From Bacilli bacterium (lineage in GTDB: Bacteria; Bacillota_I; Bacilli_A; RFN20; CAG-826): a stretch of 64,000 bases of DNA. The stretch covers positions 1-64,000 of the forward strand of contig JAKSUV010000003.1 of NCBI GenBank assembly GCA_024408655.1. Reading direction: 5' to 3'. The notes under the pieces were generated by a model, which made no database searches, was not told where the DNA came from, and worked only from the letters and a program-made list of their open reading frames with translations. This document shows positions 9,261 through 17,445 of this stretch, in pieces (positions within the stretch are counted from its first letter, which is position 1; each line of letters starts with the position of its first letter). The translations under genes and the position numbers were made by a program.

Positions 9261-10922
9261 ATGGCTACACAAACACAAACACGCGCGTACGTGAGCCCAG
9301 AAGACAAAATTAAATGGGGAACACGTTTTGCCTACGCCGGAGGCGACGTTGCTTGTAACATCGTCTTTGGTATGATCGGCGCGGTCTTAACAATTTTCTA
9401 CACTGATACTGCTCACATTAGCGCAGCGGCGATTGGTTACGTCATGCTCGGTTCACGGGTTTTCGATGGTGTTTCCGATGTCATCATGGGCATTGTCGTC
9501 GAAAAGACTCACTCTCGTTGGGGTAAAGCGCGACCGTGGCTACTCTGGATGAGTATTCCGTTCTGCGTCTCGGCGGTCTTGCTATTTACTGTGCCAAAGA
9601 CCGACGCACAGTGGATTAAAATCCTTTATGTCGCCATCACTTATAACTTCTGTAACACCATTTGTTACACCGCAATTAACTTACCTTATGGTACCTTATC
9701 AACCTACATGACACGTAGTTCACACGAACGCGATATGTTAGGTAATATAAGAATGGGTCTATCACCATTAGGAAAAATTCTGGGTGTTACTTGTACCGGC
9801 TTCTTAGTTGCCGCTTTCGATAAAGACAAAGGTCAAGACGCTTGGGTTAAAGCAATGACCATTTGGGCAGCAGTTGCCTTCGTCTTATTAATTCTTAACT
9901 TTATCTTCTGTAAAGAAAAAACTAATCCCGACATGGAAAAAGCCAATCCTAAAGCCAAAGAGGCGAAAGACGCGACGGCTAAAAAAGACAAACTCCCAAT
10001 GAAGAAAGCTTTAAAGTTCTTAGTCACTAACCAATACTTCTGGGCGGTCTTATTACTCTGGATGTTCCAAAGCGTTTCTTTCGGTGCCGTCGGAACTTCT
10101 TTAACTTATTTCTGTAAATGGGTTATCGGCGACGAAAGTTTATATCAAACCTTGTTCTTAGTTGAAACGTTAACACTTGTCGCTGGCGTCTTTGTGTGTA
10201 TGCCGCTTGTCAAAAAAGTTGGCAAACGGAATCTTGCCTTATTTGGCGCGATTGTCGCGGTGCTTGGACAAGCCTTATATTGTATCTATCCGGAAAATGT
10301 CGGTATGTTATACGGTATTAGCATTATTCGTTCCATCGGTTTAGCCCCACTTAACGCGGTCGTCTTTGGCATGCTAGGTGACGTCGTTGACTTTGGTCAC
10401 TATAAAAACGGGGTCCGCCAAGAAAGCTTCATCTGCGCAGGTGGTAGTGTTGGTACGAAACTTGGTTCAGGTCTATCTTCAGTCGTCATTACTCAATTAT
10501 TAACCGCAGCTGGTTATAACGAAGGTGGCGAAATCCAAAGCCCAGAAGCTCTCGCGATGATTAAATACATTTATATGTTTGTTCCATTAGCGATTGCTGT
10601 TGGTGTATTGCTTGTTCTTGTCTTCTATAAACTTGATAAGAAGTATGACGCGATGATGCTTGTTCTCACCAAGCGTGAATGGGAAAAAGAAGAAAGCGCG
10701 CATACTGAAGATATTATTGCCGCGACTAAACATAAGATTGATGAAAGAAAGACAGACACTACAGCTAGTGCCGCGGCTGCTCCTGCCATAAAGGTAGAAG
10801 AACAACCTAAAGTTGCGGAAACAAAAGTCGTTAGTAAACCCAAAGCAACCGCCAAACCAAAAGCGGCGAAAAAGGTTAGTAAAGTAGCAAAACCAAAAAG
10901 TAAAAGCAAAAAAAGTAAATAG
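9261..10922 (+). CDS. GPH-family sugar:cation symporter, probable inositol transporter
   Basis: A major-facilitator-type membrane protein of the glycoside-pentoside-hexuronide group (MelB-like). Signs are about 12 hydrophobic segments, the loop GIVVEKTHSRWGKARPWLLW near residues 75-94, and a second-half loop LGDVVDFGHYKNGVRQES near 372-390. Most GPH proteins end near 460 residues. This one has about 70 extra cytoplasmic residues dominated by Lys, Ala and Pro (KPKATAKPKAAKK pattern), resembling histone-H1-type tails. Its place in the operon suggests that it brings in inositol; the usual Bacillus carrier IolT belongs to a different transporter family. An AAAGGAG site precedes the ATG. Confidence 0.85.
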   Translation: MATQTQTRAYVSPEDKIKWGTRFAYAGGDVACNIVFGMIGAVLTIFYTDTAHISAAAIGYVMLGSRVFDGVSDVIMGIVVEKTHSRWGKARPWLLWMSIPFCVSAVLLFTVPKTDAQWIKILYVAITYNFCNTICYTAINLPYGTLSTYMTRSSHERDMLGNIRMGLSPLGKILGVTCTGFLVAAFDKDKGQDAWVKAMTIWAAVAFVLLILNFIFCKEKTNPDMEKANPKAKEAKDATAKKDKLPMKKALKFLVTNQYFWAVLLLWMFQSVSFGAVGTSLTYFCKWVIGDESLYQTLFLVETLTLVAGVFVCMPLVKKVGKRNLALFGAIVAVLGQALYCIYPENVGMLYGISIIRSIGLAPLNAVVFGMLGDVVDFGHYKNGVRQESFICAGGSVGTKLGSGLSSVVITQLLTAAGYNEGGEIQSPEALAMIKYIYMFVPLAIAVGVLLVLVFYKLDKKYDAMMLVLTKREWEKEESAHTEDIIAATKHKIDERKTDTTASAAAAPAIKVEEQPKVAETKVVSKPKATAKPKAAKKVSKVAKPKSKSKKSK

Positions 10923-10930
10923 GAGAAAGT

Positions 10931-11965
10931 ATGAAATACATTGAATTTGATCAGAAACGAAAACTCGACTTAATCTTATTAGGACGGGTGGCAATTGATT
11001 TTAATCCCGCCTATAACGATAAGGTCAAAGAAGACTTCAAACCTTTAAAGAAAGTCCATATGTTTGAAATGTTCTTAGGCGGTTCACCCGCGAACATTAC
11101 CGTTGGTCTTAATAAACACGGTCTAAAGGTCGGCTTTATTGGTAAAGTAAGTAATGATCAATTCGGTGATTATGTCACGGACTATTTTAAGAGCCGGGGC
11201 ATTGATACTTCGCATTTAACGCGTTGTAAACATGGTGAGAACTTAGGTTTAACCTTTACCGAGATGCGCTCGGCAAAAGAAAGTTCGATTCTCATGTACC
11301 GGAATAAAATCGCGGACTTACAATTATCCGTTGAAGATATTGATGAAGCCTATATTAAAAGTGCGAAAGCCATCTTAATTTCTGGTACCGCATTAGCGGA
11401 ATCCCCATCCCGCGAAGCCGCGATTAAAGCGGTGAATCTTGCGAAAAAGAATAAGACAAAAGTCATCTTTGATATCGATTACCGCGCTTATAACTGGAAG
11501 AATCTTGATGAAATCTCCATCTATTATTCCATTGTCGCTAAAGAAGCCGACATCATTATGGGTTCACGCGAAGAGTTCGATTTAACCGAACGCTTAATTA
11601 AACCCCATATGAGTGATTTAGAAAGTGCGAAATTTTGGCAAAGTTATAACGCGAAGATTGTCGTCATTAAGCACGGTATGAAAGGTTCAACCGCTTACAC
11701 CATTGATGGCCAAAAGTTTTCCATTAAACCCTTCCCCGTGAAAGCCCGGAAAGGCTTTGGAGGTGGCGATGGCTACGCTTCTGGCTTCTTATATGGTTTA
11801 TACCAAGGTTGGAAAATCATTGATTGCCTTGAATTTGGTAGCGCCGAAGCTTCTATGATGGTAAGAAGCAATAACTGCTCCGATGATTTACCAAGCGCCA
11901 AAGAAGTTTGCGCCTTTATTAAAGACGAAAAGAAAAAATATGGCGAGATGATTGCTCGCGCCTAA
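10931..11965 (+). CDS. iolC: 5-dehydro-2-deoxygluconokinase IolC
   Basis: A PfkB/ribokinase-fold kinase that phosphorylates 2-deoxy-5-keto-gluconate, the step before the IolJ aldolase. GGSPANITVGLNKHG (50-64) is the N-terminal sugar-site signature. GGGDGYASGF (277-286) is the anion hole with catalytic Asp280; the usual GAGD has become GGGD, which keeps the Asp. At 344 residues it is slightly longer than the classical enzyme. It starts 8 bp after the transporter, and iolD begins 10 bp after its stop. Confidence 0.92.
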   Translation: MKYIEFDQKRKLDLILLGRVAIDFNPAYNDKVKEDFKPLKKVHMFEMFLGGSPANITVGLNKHGLKVGFIGKVSNDQFGDYVTDYFKSRGIDTSHLTRCKHGENLGLTFTEMRSAKESSILMYRNKIADLQLSVEDIDEAYIKSAKAILISGTALAESPSREAAIKAVNLAKKNKTKVIFDIDYRAYNWKNLDEISIYYSIVAKEADIIMGSREEFDLTERLIKPHMSDLESAKFWQSYNAKIVVIKHGMKGSTAYTIDGQKFSIKPFPVKARKGFGGGDGYASGFLYGLYQGWKIIDCLEFGSAEASMMVRSNNCSDDLPSAKEVCAFIKDEKKKYGEMIARA

Positions 11966-11975
11966 AGGAGAAATT

Positions 11976-13907
11976 ATGAGTAAAAAAATTCGGATGACTA
12001 CTGCCCAAGCCATTGTGCGCTTTTTAGACAACCAATATGTCTTAATGGATAATAAAGAAACAAAATTCGTTCATGGTTTCTTTACCATCTTTGGTCATGG
12101 TATCGCAGTCGGTTTAGGCGAAGCCTTAGACACTAATCCTGGTGCTTTAAAGGTTATGCAAGGAAGAAATGAACAAGGAATGTGCCATGCGGCCATCGCG
12201 TTCGCTAAACAAAATAACCGCCGGAAAATTATTGCTTGCGCTTCTAGCGTTGGTCCAGGCGCGGCAAACATGGTCGTTGCTGCGGCCACCGCGACCGTCA
12301 ACAATATTCCCTTATTAGTGTTCCCCGCGGACACCTTTGCCTCAAGACAACCTGATCCCGTTTTACAACAATTAGAGCAAAGTAATTCTTTAGCCACTAC
12401 CACAAACGACGCCTTTAAACCCGTCTCTAAATATTGGGACCGGATTACACGTCCTGAACAAGTGATGACCGCCTTAATTAACGCGATGCGGGTATTAACT
12501 GATCCGGCGGAAACCGGTGCGTGTTGTATCGCTTTACCGCAAGACGTTGAAGGTGAATCATTTGATTATCCGGAATATTTCTTTAAGAAAAGAGTGCACC
12601 GGATTACGCGTCCTGTTGCCGTTAACGAAGAACTTGATGATATCGTTAATGTGATTAAAAAAGCCAAGAAACCGTTAATCATTGTTGGTGGCGGCGCAAA
12701 ATATAGTGAAGCCGGCGAAACCATTGAAAAATTCGCTAGTGAATTTAAAATCCCCTTTGGGGAAACGCAAGCCGGGAAATCCGCGTGTAAGTCATCGCAC
12801 CCCTATTGTTTAGGTGGAATTGGGGTGACTGGTACCTACGCTTCTAACATCATTGCAAAAGACGCCGATGTCGTCATTGCGATTGGAACGCGCTTAAGTG
12901 ACTTCACGACTGGTTCTAAACGCTTATTTAAAAATCCTAATGTTGAGTTTGTGACGATTAATAACTGCCGTTATCACGCGTATAAATATGATGCGACCAA
13001 AGCGATTGGTGATGCGAAAGCAACTTTATTAGCGTTAATCGCTAAACTAAAGAAAATTAAGTATGTGAGCAAATATAAAAACGAAATTAAAGTCGCGAAA
13101 GATAAATGGGATAAAGAACTTAAACGTTTAGGTTCAATCGTCTATACGGGTAAGAACTTTGAACCATTAATTAAAGCCCGTGATCCACGGACCATCCCAG
13201 AATTTAATAAATTAACTAACTCGGTGTTAACCCAAACCGCCGCGTTAGCGACTTTAAACCGAGTCTTAGATAAAGACGCGACGATTATTACCGCGGGTGG
13301 TTCACTCCCAAGCTGCATGCAAAGAATGTGGCGGACGGATAAACGGGGTGGCTATCATGCCGAATATGGTTATTCCTGTATGGGTTACGAAGTCGCCGCA
13401 ACCTTAGGGGTTAAGATGGCGGAACCGCATAACGAAGTTTATGCGGTCGTTGGTGATGCGAGTTTCCAAATGCTCCATAGTGAAATCATGACCATTATGC
13501 AAGAAAAACAAAAGGTGAATATCTTAGTGTTTGATAACTGTGGCTTTGGTTGTATTAATAACCTGGAAATGAACCACGGTATTGGTAGTTTAGCCACTGA
13601 ATTTAGATACACTAATGGTAAGAAACCATGTGAAAAACTTATTCCCGTTAATTACGCCAAGATTGGTGAAGGCTATGGCATGAAAACCTACACTTGTAAA
13701 AACGTGAAACAACTTGAAGCCGCTCTAAAAGACGCCAAGAAACAAAAAGTGGCCTGCTTATTTGATTTAAAAGTTTTACCAAAGACGATGACCGATGGTT
13801 ATGAGTCTTGGTGGAACGTTGGTATTGCTACAACTTCAACTAAAGCGAGTGTCCGGAAAGCGTGTGAAGGCGTCTTAAAGGGCCGAAAAGAAGCAAGAGA
13901 TTATTAA
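11976..13907 (+). CDS. iolD: Trihydroxycyclohexanedione hydrolase IolD (ThDP enzyme)
   Basis: IolD opens the ring of 3D-(3,5/4)-trihydroxycyclohexane-1,2-dione to 5-deoxy-glucuronate, using thiamine diphosphate. The order is typical: an N-terminal pyrimidine-binding domain (HGFFTIFGHG, GRNEQGMCHAA), a central domain (IIVGGGAKYS), and a C-terminal diphosphate domain with GDASFQMLHSEI followed by FDNCGFGCINN, the GDx...N metal motif. I start it at the ATG at 11976, which has AAAGGAG 5 nt upstream; the longer frame would overlap iolC. The resulting 643 residues match the family. IolB follows after 13 bp. Confidence 0.94.
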   Translation: MSKKIRMTTAQAIVRFLDNQYVLMDNKETKFVHGFFTIFGHGIAVGLGEALDTNPGALKVMQGRNEQGMCHAAIAFAKQNNRRKIIACASSVGPGAANMVVAAATATVNNIPLLVFPADTFASRQPDPVLQQLEQSNSLATTTNDAFKPVSKYWDRITRPEQVMTALINAMRVLTDPAETGACCIALPQDVEGESFDYPEYFFKKRVHRITRPVAVNEELDDIVNVIKKAKKPLIIVGGGAKYSEAGETIEKFASEFKIPFGETQAGKSACKSSHPYCLGGIGVTGTYASNIIAKDADVVIAIGTRLSDFTTGSKRLFKNPNVEFVTINNCRYHAYKYDATKAIGDAKATLLALIAKLKKIKYVSKYKNEIKVAKDKWDKELKRLGSIVYTGKNFEPLIKARDPRTIPEFNKLTNSVLTQTAALATLNRVLDKDATIITAGGSLPSCMQRMWRTDKRGGYHAEYGYSCMGYEVAATLGVKMAEPHNEVYAVVGDASFQMLHSEIMTIMQEKQKVNILVFDNCGFGCINNLEMNHGIGSLATEFRYTNGKKPCEKLIPVNYAKIGEGYGMKTYTCKNVKQLEAALKDAKKQKVACLFDLKVLPKTMTDGYESWWNVGIATTSTKASVRKACEGVLKGRKEARDY

Positions 13908-13920
13908 AGGAGGAATAACG

Positions 13921-14712
13921 ATGAAAGTTTTTGGTTATCCGAAATATAACAAAAAGGGTGAGATGGTTCTCACCACCTACACGAACGAATATAAACATAT
14001 GAATATGGATATTCGTCTCTACATCTTAAAGAAAGGTGAAGTGCGGAAATTTAAAAAACCAACGGAAGAAATGGCCATCTTACTTTTATCTGGCAAATTA
14101 AATTTTGCTTGGAAAGGTGGCAATAAAACCGTTTCGCGTAAGTGCGTGTTCTGTGAAGGACCTTGGGCGCTCCATGTGTCGAAAAATGAATTAGTGACAC
14201 TAAAAGCGATCACCAAAACCGAAATTTTAGTGCAATGCGCGAAAAATAATAATACTTGGAAAAGCAAACTCTATTCACCAAAAGACGCCCCATTTAAGTA
14301 TTCTTGTGTTGGCAAATTTGGTAACACCGCTAAGCGTCGTTTAAATACGATTATTGATCATGATATCAATCCGAAATCACACATCGTCCTTGGCGAAATT
14401 GTCAATGACCGTGGTAATTGGAGTGGCTATCTTCCCCACCGTCACCCCCAACCCGAATGTTATTTATTTAAGTTTGATCGCCCCGAAGGTTTTGGTGCGA
14501 GCTTTGTCGGTGATAAAGTTTTTAAAAGTGTTAACAACAGTTTCTCAGCGATTCCGGGTGGTGAATTACATCCACAGGTTTGCGCCCCCGGTTTCCATAT
14601 GTACACTTGTTGGATGATTCGTCATTTCGACAACAAACCGTGGTTACAAACTGATCGTAACGAAGATAAAAGATATCTTTGGTTACATAAAGCTAAATTT
14701 AAAGGAGAATAA
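13921..14712 (+). CDS. iolB: 5-deoxy-glucuronate isomerase IolB
   Basis: IolB isomerises 5-deoxy-glucuronate to 2-deoxy-5-keto-gluconate, linking IolD to IolC. This is a bicupin of 263 residues. The C-terminal cupin carries HRHPQPECYLFKF near residues 173-185 and PGGELHPQVCAPGFHMYTCW near 204-223, whose His and Glu residues bind the metal. An AAAGGAGG site lies 7 nt before the ATG. The next gene begins 3 bp after its stop. Confidence 0.93.
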   Translation: MKVFGYPKYNKKGEMVLTTYTNEYKHMNMDIRLYILKKGEVRKFKKPTEEMAILLLSGKLNFAWKGGNKTVSRKCVFCEGPWALHVSKNELVTLKAITKTEILVQCAKNNNTWKSKLYSPKDAPFKYSCVGKFGNTAKRRLNTIIDHDINPKSHIVLGEIVNDRGNWSGYLPHRHPQPECYLFKFDRPEGFGASFVGDKVFKSVNNSFSAIPGGELHPQVCAPGFHMYTCWMIRHFDNKPWLQTDRNEDKRYLWLHKAKFKGE

Positions 14713-14715
14713 TTT

Positions 14716-15867
14716 ATGGCAAGAGAATTTATTGTTCCAGGACAAATGCTTACTGGCGCTGGCGCACTTGATAGCGCCATCACTACTTTAAGTAGTTTAG
14801 GTAAGAAAGCGTTACTCGTGACGGATGCCGTTATGATTAAATTAGGTAACGCGAAGAAAGTCGAAGACGCACTCAAGAAAGCGGGTGTCGACTATGTGAT
14901 CTATGATCAAATTACTGGTGAACCAACCGACACGATGATTGAAGGTGGTTTAAAAATCTATAAGGATAACCATTGTGATTTCTTAGTCGCTTTAGGTGGT
15001 GGTAGCCCCATCGATTCGATGAAAGCGATTGGCTCATTAGTGGAAAAAGGTGGTAGCATTTCTGACTTTATGGGTAAAGTCATTACCTCCAAGATGCCCC
15101 CAATGGTCGCGATTCCCACGACCGCTGGTACCGGAAGCGAAGCTACTCAATTTACGATTATTACTGATACCAAGAAAAACATTAAGATGCTTTTAAAAGG
15201 TCGCGTCTTAATTCCAACTTTAGCAGTCATTGACCCACAATTTACTATGACCGCTCCACCAAAGATTACCGCGGCGACCGGCTTAGATGCTCTTTGTCAC
15301 GCAGTTGAATCATTTACTTCACGGAAAGCCCAAACCTTATCCGATACCTTCGCTTTAAGCGCGGTGAAACGGATCTTCAAGTATTTACCAATCGCGTTTA
15401 AAGACGGGAAAAACGAAGAAGCGCGCATTCAAATGTCCGTTGCCGCTCTAGAGGCTGGCATTGCCTTTAATAACGCTTCTGTTACTTTAATACACGGCAT
15501 GTCTCGTCCAATTGGCGCGCTCTTCCACGTCGCGCACGGTATTTCTAACGCGATGCTGATGAAAGAATGCTTAGGCTTTGCCTTATCGGGCGCCTATGAC
15601 CGGTTCGCGATCTTAGCCCGCGAAATTAATGTTGCAAGTAAAGATGATAGTGATGAAGTCGCGAGTAAGAAATTCTTAGCGGCCATTGAAGGTATTACTA
15701 AGACCTGCGAAATCCCCACACTTGAACAATACGGAATCAATAAAGATCAATTCTTCGCCGCCATCCCCAAGATGGCGCACGACGCGATGGATAGTGGTAG
15801 CCCACAAAACACCATGCGTTCGTTAACTGAAGCGGATCTAGTTCAAATGTATAAGAACCTTTACTAA
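14716..15867 (+). CDS. Iron-containing (group III) alcohol dehydrogenase
   Basis: An NAD(P)-dependent dehydrogenase of the 1,3-propanediol/lactaldehyde dehydrogenase group. It has GGGSPID (94-100) for NAD, TTAGTGSE (135-142), and the metal ligands Asp191, His195, His260 and His274. It sits in the middle of the inositol operon between iolB and iolJ, with AAAGGAG before the ATG and iolJ 3 bp behind. The aldolase step makes malonate semialdehyde, and no iolA (methylmalonate-semialdehyde dehydrogenase) is in the window. I infer that this enzyme reduces malonate semialdehyde to 3-hydroxypropionate, re-oxidising the NADH made by IolG. That role is not proven by the sequence. Confidence 0.88.
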   Translation: MAREFIVPGQMLTGAGALDSAITTLSSLGKKALLVTDAVMIKLGNAKKVEDALKKAGVDYVIYDQITGEPTDTMIEGGLKIYKDNHCDFLVALGGGSPIDSMKAIGSLVEKGGSISDFMGKVITSKMPPMVAIPTTAGTGSEATQFTIITDTKKNIKMLLKGRVLIPTLAVIDPQFTMTAPPKITAATGLDALCHAVESFTSRKAQTLSDTFALSAVKRIFKYLPIAFKDGKNEEARIQMSVAALEAGIAFNNASVTLIHGMSRPIGALFHVAHGISNAMLMKECLGFALSGAYDRFAILAREINVASKDDSDEVASKKFLAAIEGITKTCEIPTLEQYGINKDQFFAAIPKMAHDAMDSGSPQNTMRSLTEADLVQMYKNLY

Positions 15868-15870
15868 AAT

Positions 15871-16704
15871 ATGCCATTAGTGAATATGAAAACCCTCTTA
15901 ACGAGGGCGAAAATAAACCATCATGGTGTTGGCGCTTTTAATGTTGGTAATATGGAGATGGTCTTAGGTGCAATTAAAGCGGCCGAAGACACTAACACCC
16001 CCATTATCATCCAGATTGCGGAATCGCGGTTTAAACATTCACCCTTATATTTAATGGGTCCAATGATGGTCGCTGCTGCTAAAAAAGCGAAAGTCGATGT
16101 CGCGGTCCATCTTGACCATGGACAAACCTTTGATGCGGTGAAAGAAGCACTAGCCTTAGGTTTTACTTCCGTCATGTTTGATGGTTCTAGTCTTCCTTAC
16201 GAAGAAAATATCGCGAAGACGAAAGAAGTGGTTATGATGGCGAAAAAATACGGCGCAAGTGTTGAATCTGAACTTGGTCACGTTGGTGGGAGCGAAGACG
16301 GGAGTCAAGAAATTAAAGCCCTTTATACTGATCCTAGTAAGGCACTTGATTTTGTAAACCAAACTGGTGTTGACTTCTTAGCCGTCGCCATTGGTAATGC
16401 GCACGGTGTTTATAAAGAAAAACCAAAGCTCGCTTTTGATGTTTTAGATCAGATTGCCTCTACCGTTTCGATTCCTTTAGTCCTCCATGGCGGAAGCGGA
16501 ATTAGTGATGATGAGTTTGTTAAACTCATTAAGCACGGCATTAGTAAAGTTAATATCGCAACCGCGAGTTTTATCCGTCTCACCCAAGAAGCCGAAGCGT
16601 ATTTAAAGAACGCTGATAAACACAACTATTTTGATTTAAATCTTGCGATGGTTAAGGGTACTTACCTTAACGTTAAGCATCATATTGAGGTCTTTAATCG
16701 ATAA
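15871..16704 (+). CDS. iolJ: 6-phospho-5-dehydro-2-deoxygluconate aldolase IolJ
   Basis: A class II fructose-bisphosphate-aldolase-type enzyme. In this operon it most probably cleaves phosphorylated 2-deoxy-5-keto-gluconate to dihydroxyacetone phosphate and malonate semialdehyde. Features are GAFNVGNMEM near 21-30, the zinc/active-site HLDHG at 80-84, ESELGHVGG near 131-139, AIGNAHGVYK and VLHGGSGI. At 277 residues it has normal length. No clear ribosome site precedes the ATG, which lies 3 bp after the upstream stop, so translation is probably coupled. General glycolytic aldolase activity remains an alternative. Confidence 0.88.
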   Translation: MPLVNMKTLLTRAKINHHGVGAFNVGNMEMVLGAIKAAEDTNTPIIIQIAESRFKHSPLYLMGPMMVAAAKKAKVDVAVHLDHGQTFDAVKEALALGFTSVMFDGSSLPYEENIAKTKEVVMMAKKYGASVESELGHVGGSEDGSQEIKALYTDPSKALDFVNQTGVDFLAVAIGNAHGVYKEKPKLAFDVLDQIASTVSIPLVLHGGSGISDDEFVKLIKHGISKVNIATASFIRLTQEAEAYLKNADKHNYFDLNLAMVKGTYLNVKHHIEVFNR

Positions 16705-16707
16705 ATT

Positions 16708-17388
16708 ATGGAAAGTTTTTTTAATGCGATTACCGTACCCGCTATGTGGGTGATTGCCTTCTTAGAATTATTTGGCGCCTGTTTTGCGCTTTATAAATCA
16801 AGAAAACTAATTAATGTATTGTTTTTTATTGAATGTATCGGTTTAAGTATTGACGCCTTTATTCAAGTTTTAGGCGTTTATATTGGTGTTAGCCAAGGAC
16901 TATTAGCGTTATCCTATCTTCGCTTTGTTTTACATGGTATTTTAGTGCCGCTTTTAATACCAATTGCCTACCTTCTTAGTGGATCGAAATGGAATAAGAT
17001 CATTATTTATGCGATTACGGGCGTCGTGATGGTCTTTGGTATTATCATGGCCGCCTTAGTAAAGTTAGAACCGGTTGATACAGCGGGTATTTTACGTTAC
17101 CAAATGAGCGAAGCGACTTCTAAATTCGTGGTGACGATTAACCAAGTAATTTCAATCGGTGGTGTCATTCCTTTATTCCTCTTTGGTGTTATTGCACTTA
17201 TTAAAAAGCAAGGGCTATGGGTATTATTATCGGGTATATTTATGTTAATATTCGCTGCGATTGGTGGCCCTGTTAAAGCGCTTAATGACTATAATTTCTT
17301 CTTAACTGCGATTGGCGAAGTATTAATGATGGCGTGTTTATTAATGCCGCTTGTGCTTAAAAAGAAAAAGATCGCACCTTCTCGTTAG
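16708..17388 (+). CDS. Seven-helix membrane protein at the end of the inositol operon
   Basis: I do not recognise the family. The 226 residues contain about seven hydrophobic segments (near 8-28, 34-56, 62-90, 97-117, 143-163, 169-188 and 195-217) and end in a positively charged KKKKIAPSR tail, which suggests a cytoplasmic C-terminus. It starts 3 bp after iolJ and is probably co-translated with it. It could be an accessory transporter, a lipid-modifying protein or a sensor; nothing in the sequence decides between these. Confidence 0.65.
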   Translation: MESFFNAITVPAMWVIAFLELFGACFALYKSRKLINVLFFIECIGLSIDAFIQVLGVYIGVSQGLLALSYLRFVLHGILVPLLIPIAYLLSGSKWNKIIIYAITGVVMVFGIIMAALVKLEPVDTAGILRYQMSEATSKFVVTINQVISIGGVIPLFLFGVIALIKKQGLWVLLSGIFMLIFAAIGGPVKALNDYNFFLTAIGEVLMMACLLMPLVLKKKKIAPSR

Positions 17389-17433
17389 TCGCCAATTTTT
17401 GTCATCGCCTTTGCATAACGCCTTATTTTTATG

Positions 17434-17439
17434 TAATAT
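17434..17439 (+). promoter_or_regulatory. -10 box 6 nt before the GH43-like lipoprotein start
   Basis: TAATAT preceded by ATG ends 6 nt before the ATG at 17446. There is no Shine-Dalgarno sequence, so the transcript is probably leaderless. Confidence 0.45.
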
Positions 17440-17445
17440 AAAAAT

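Noticed and set aside
10587-10994. Long minus-strand frame opposite the transporter tail
   Set aside because: It is the complement of the Lys/Ala-rich tail and has no family motif or ribosome site.
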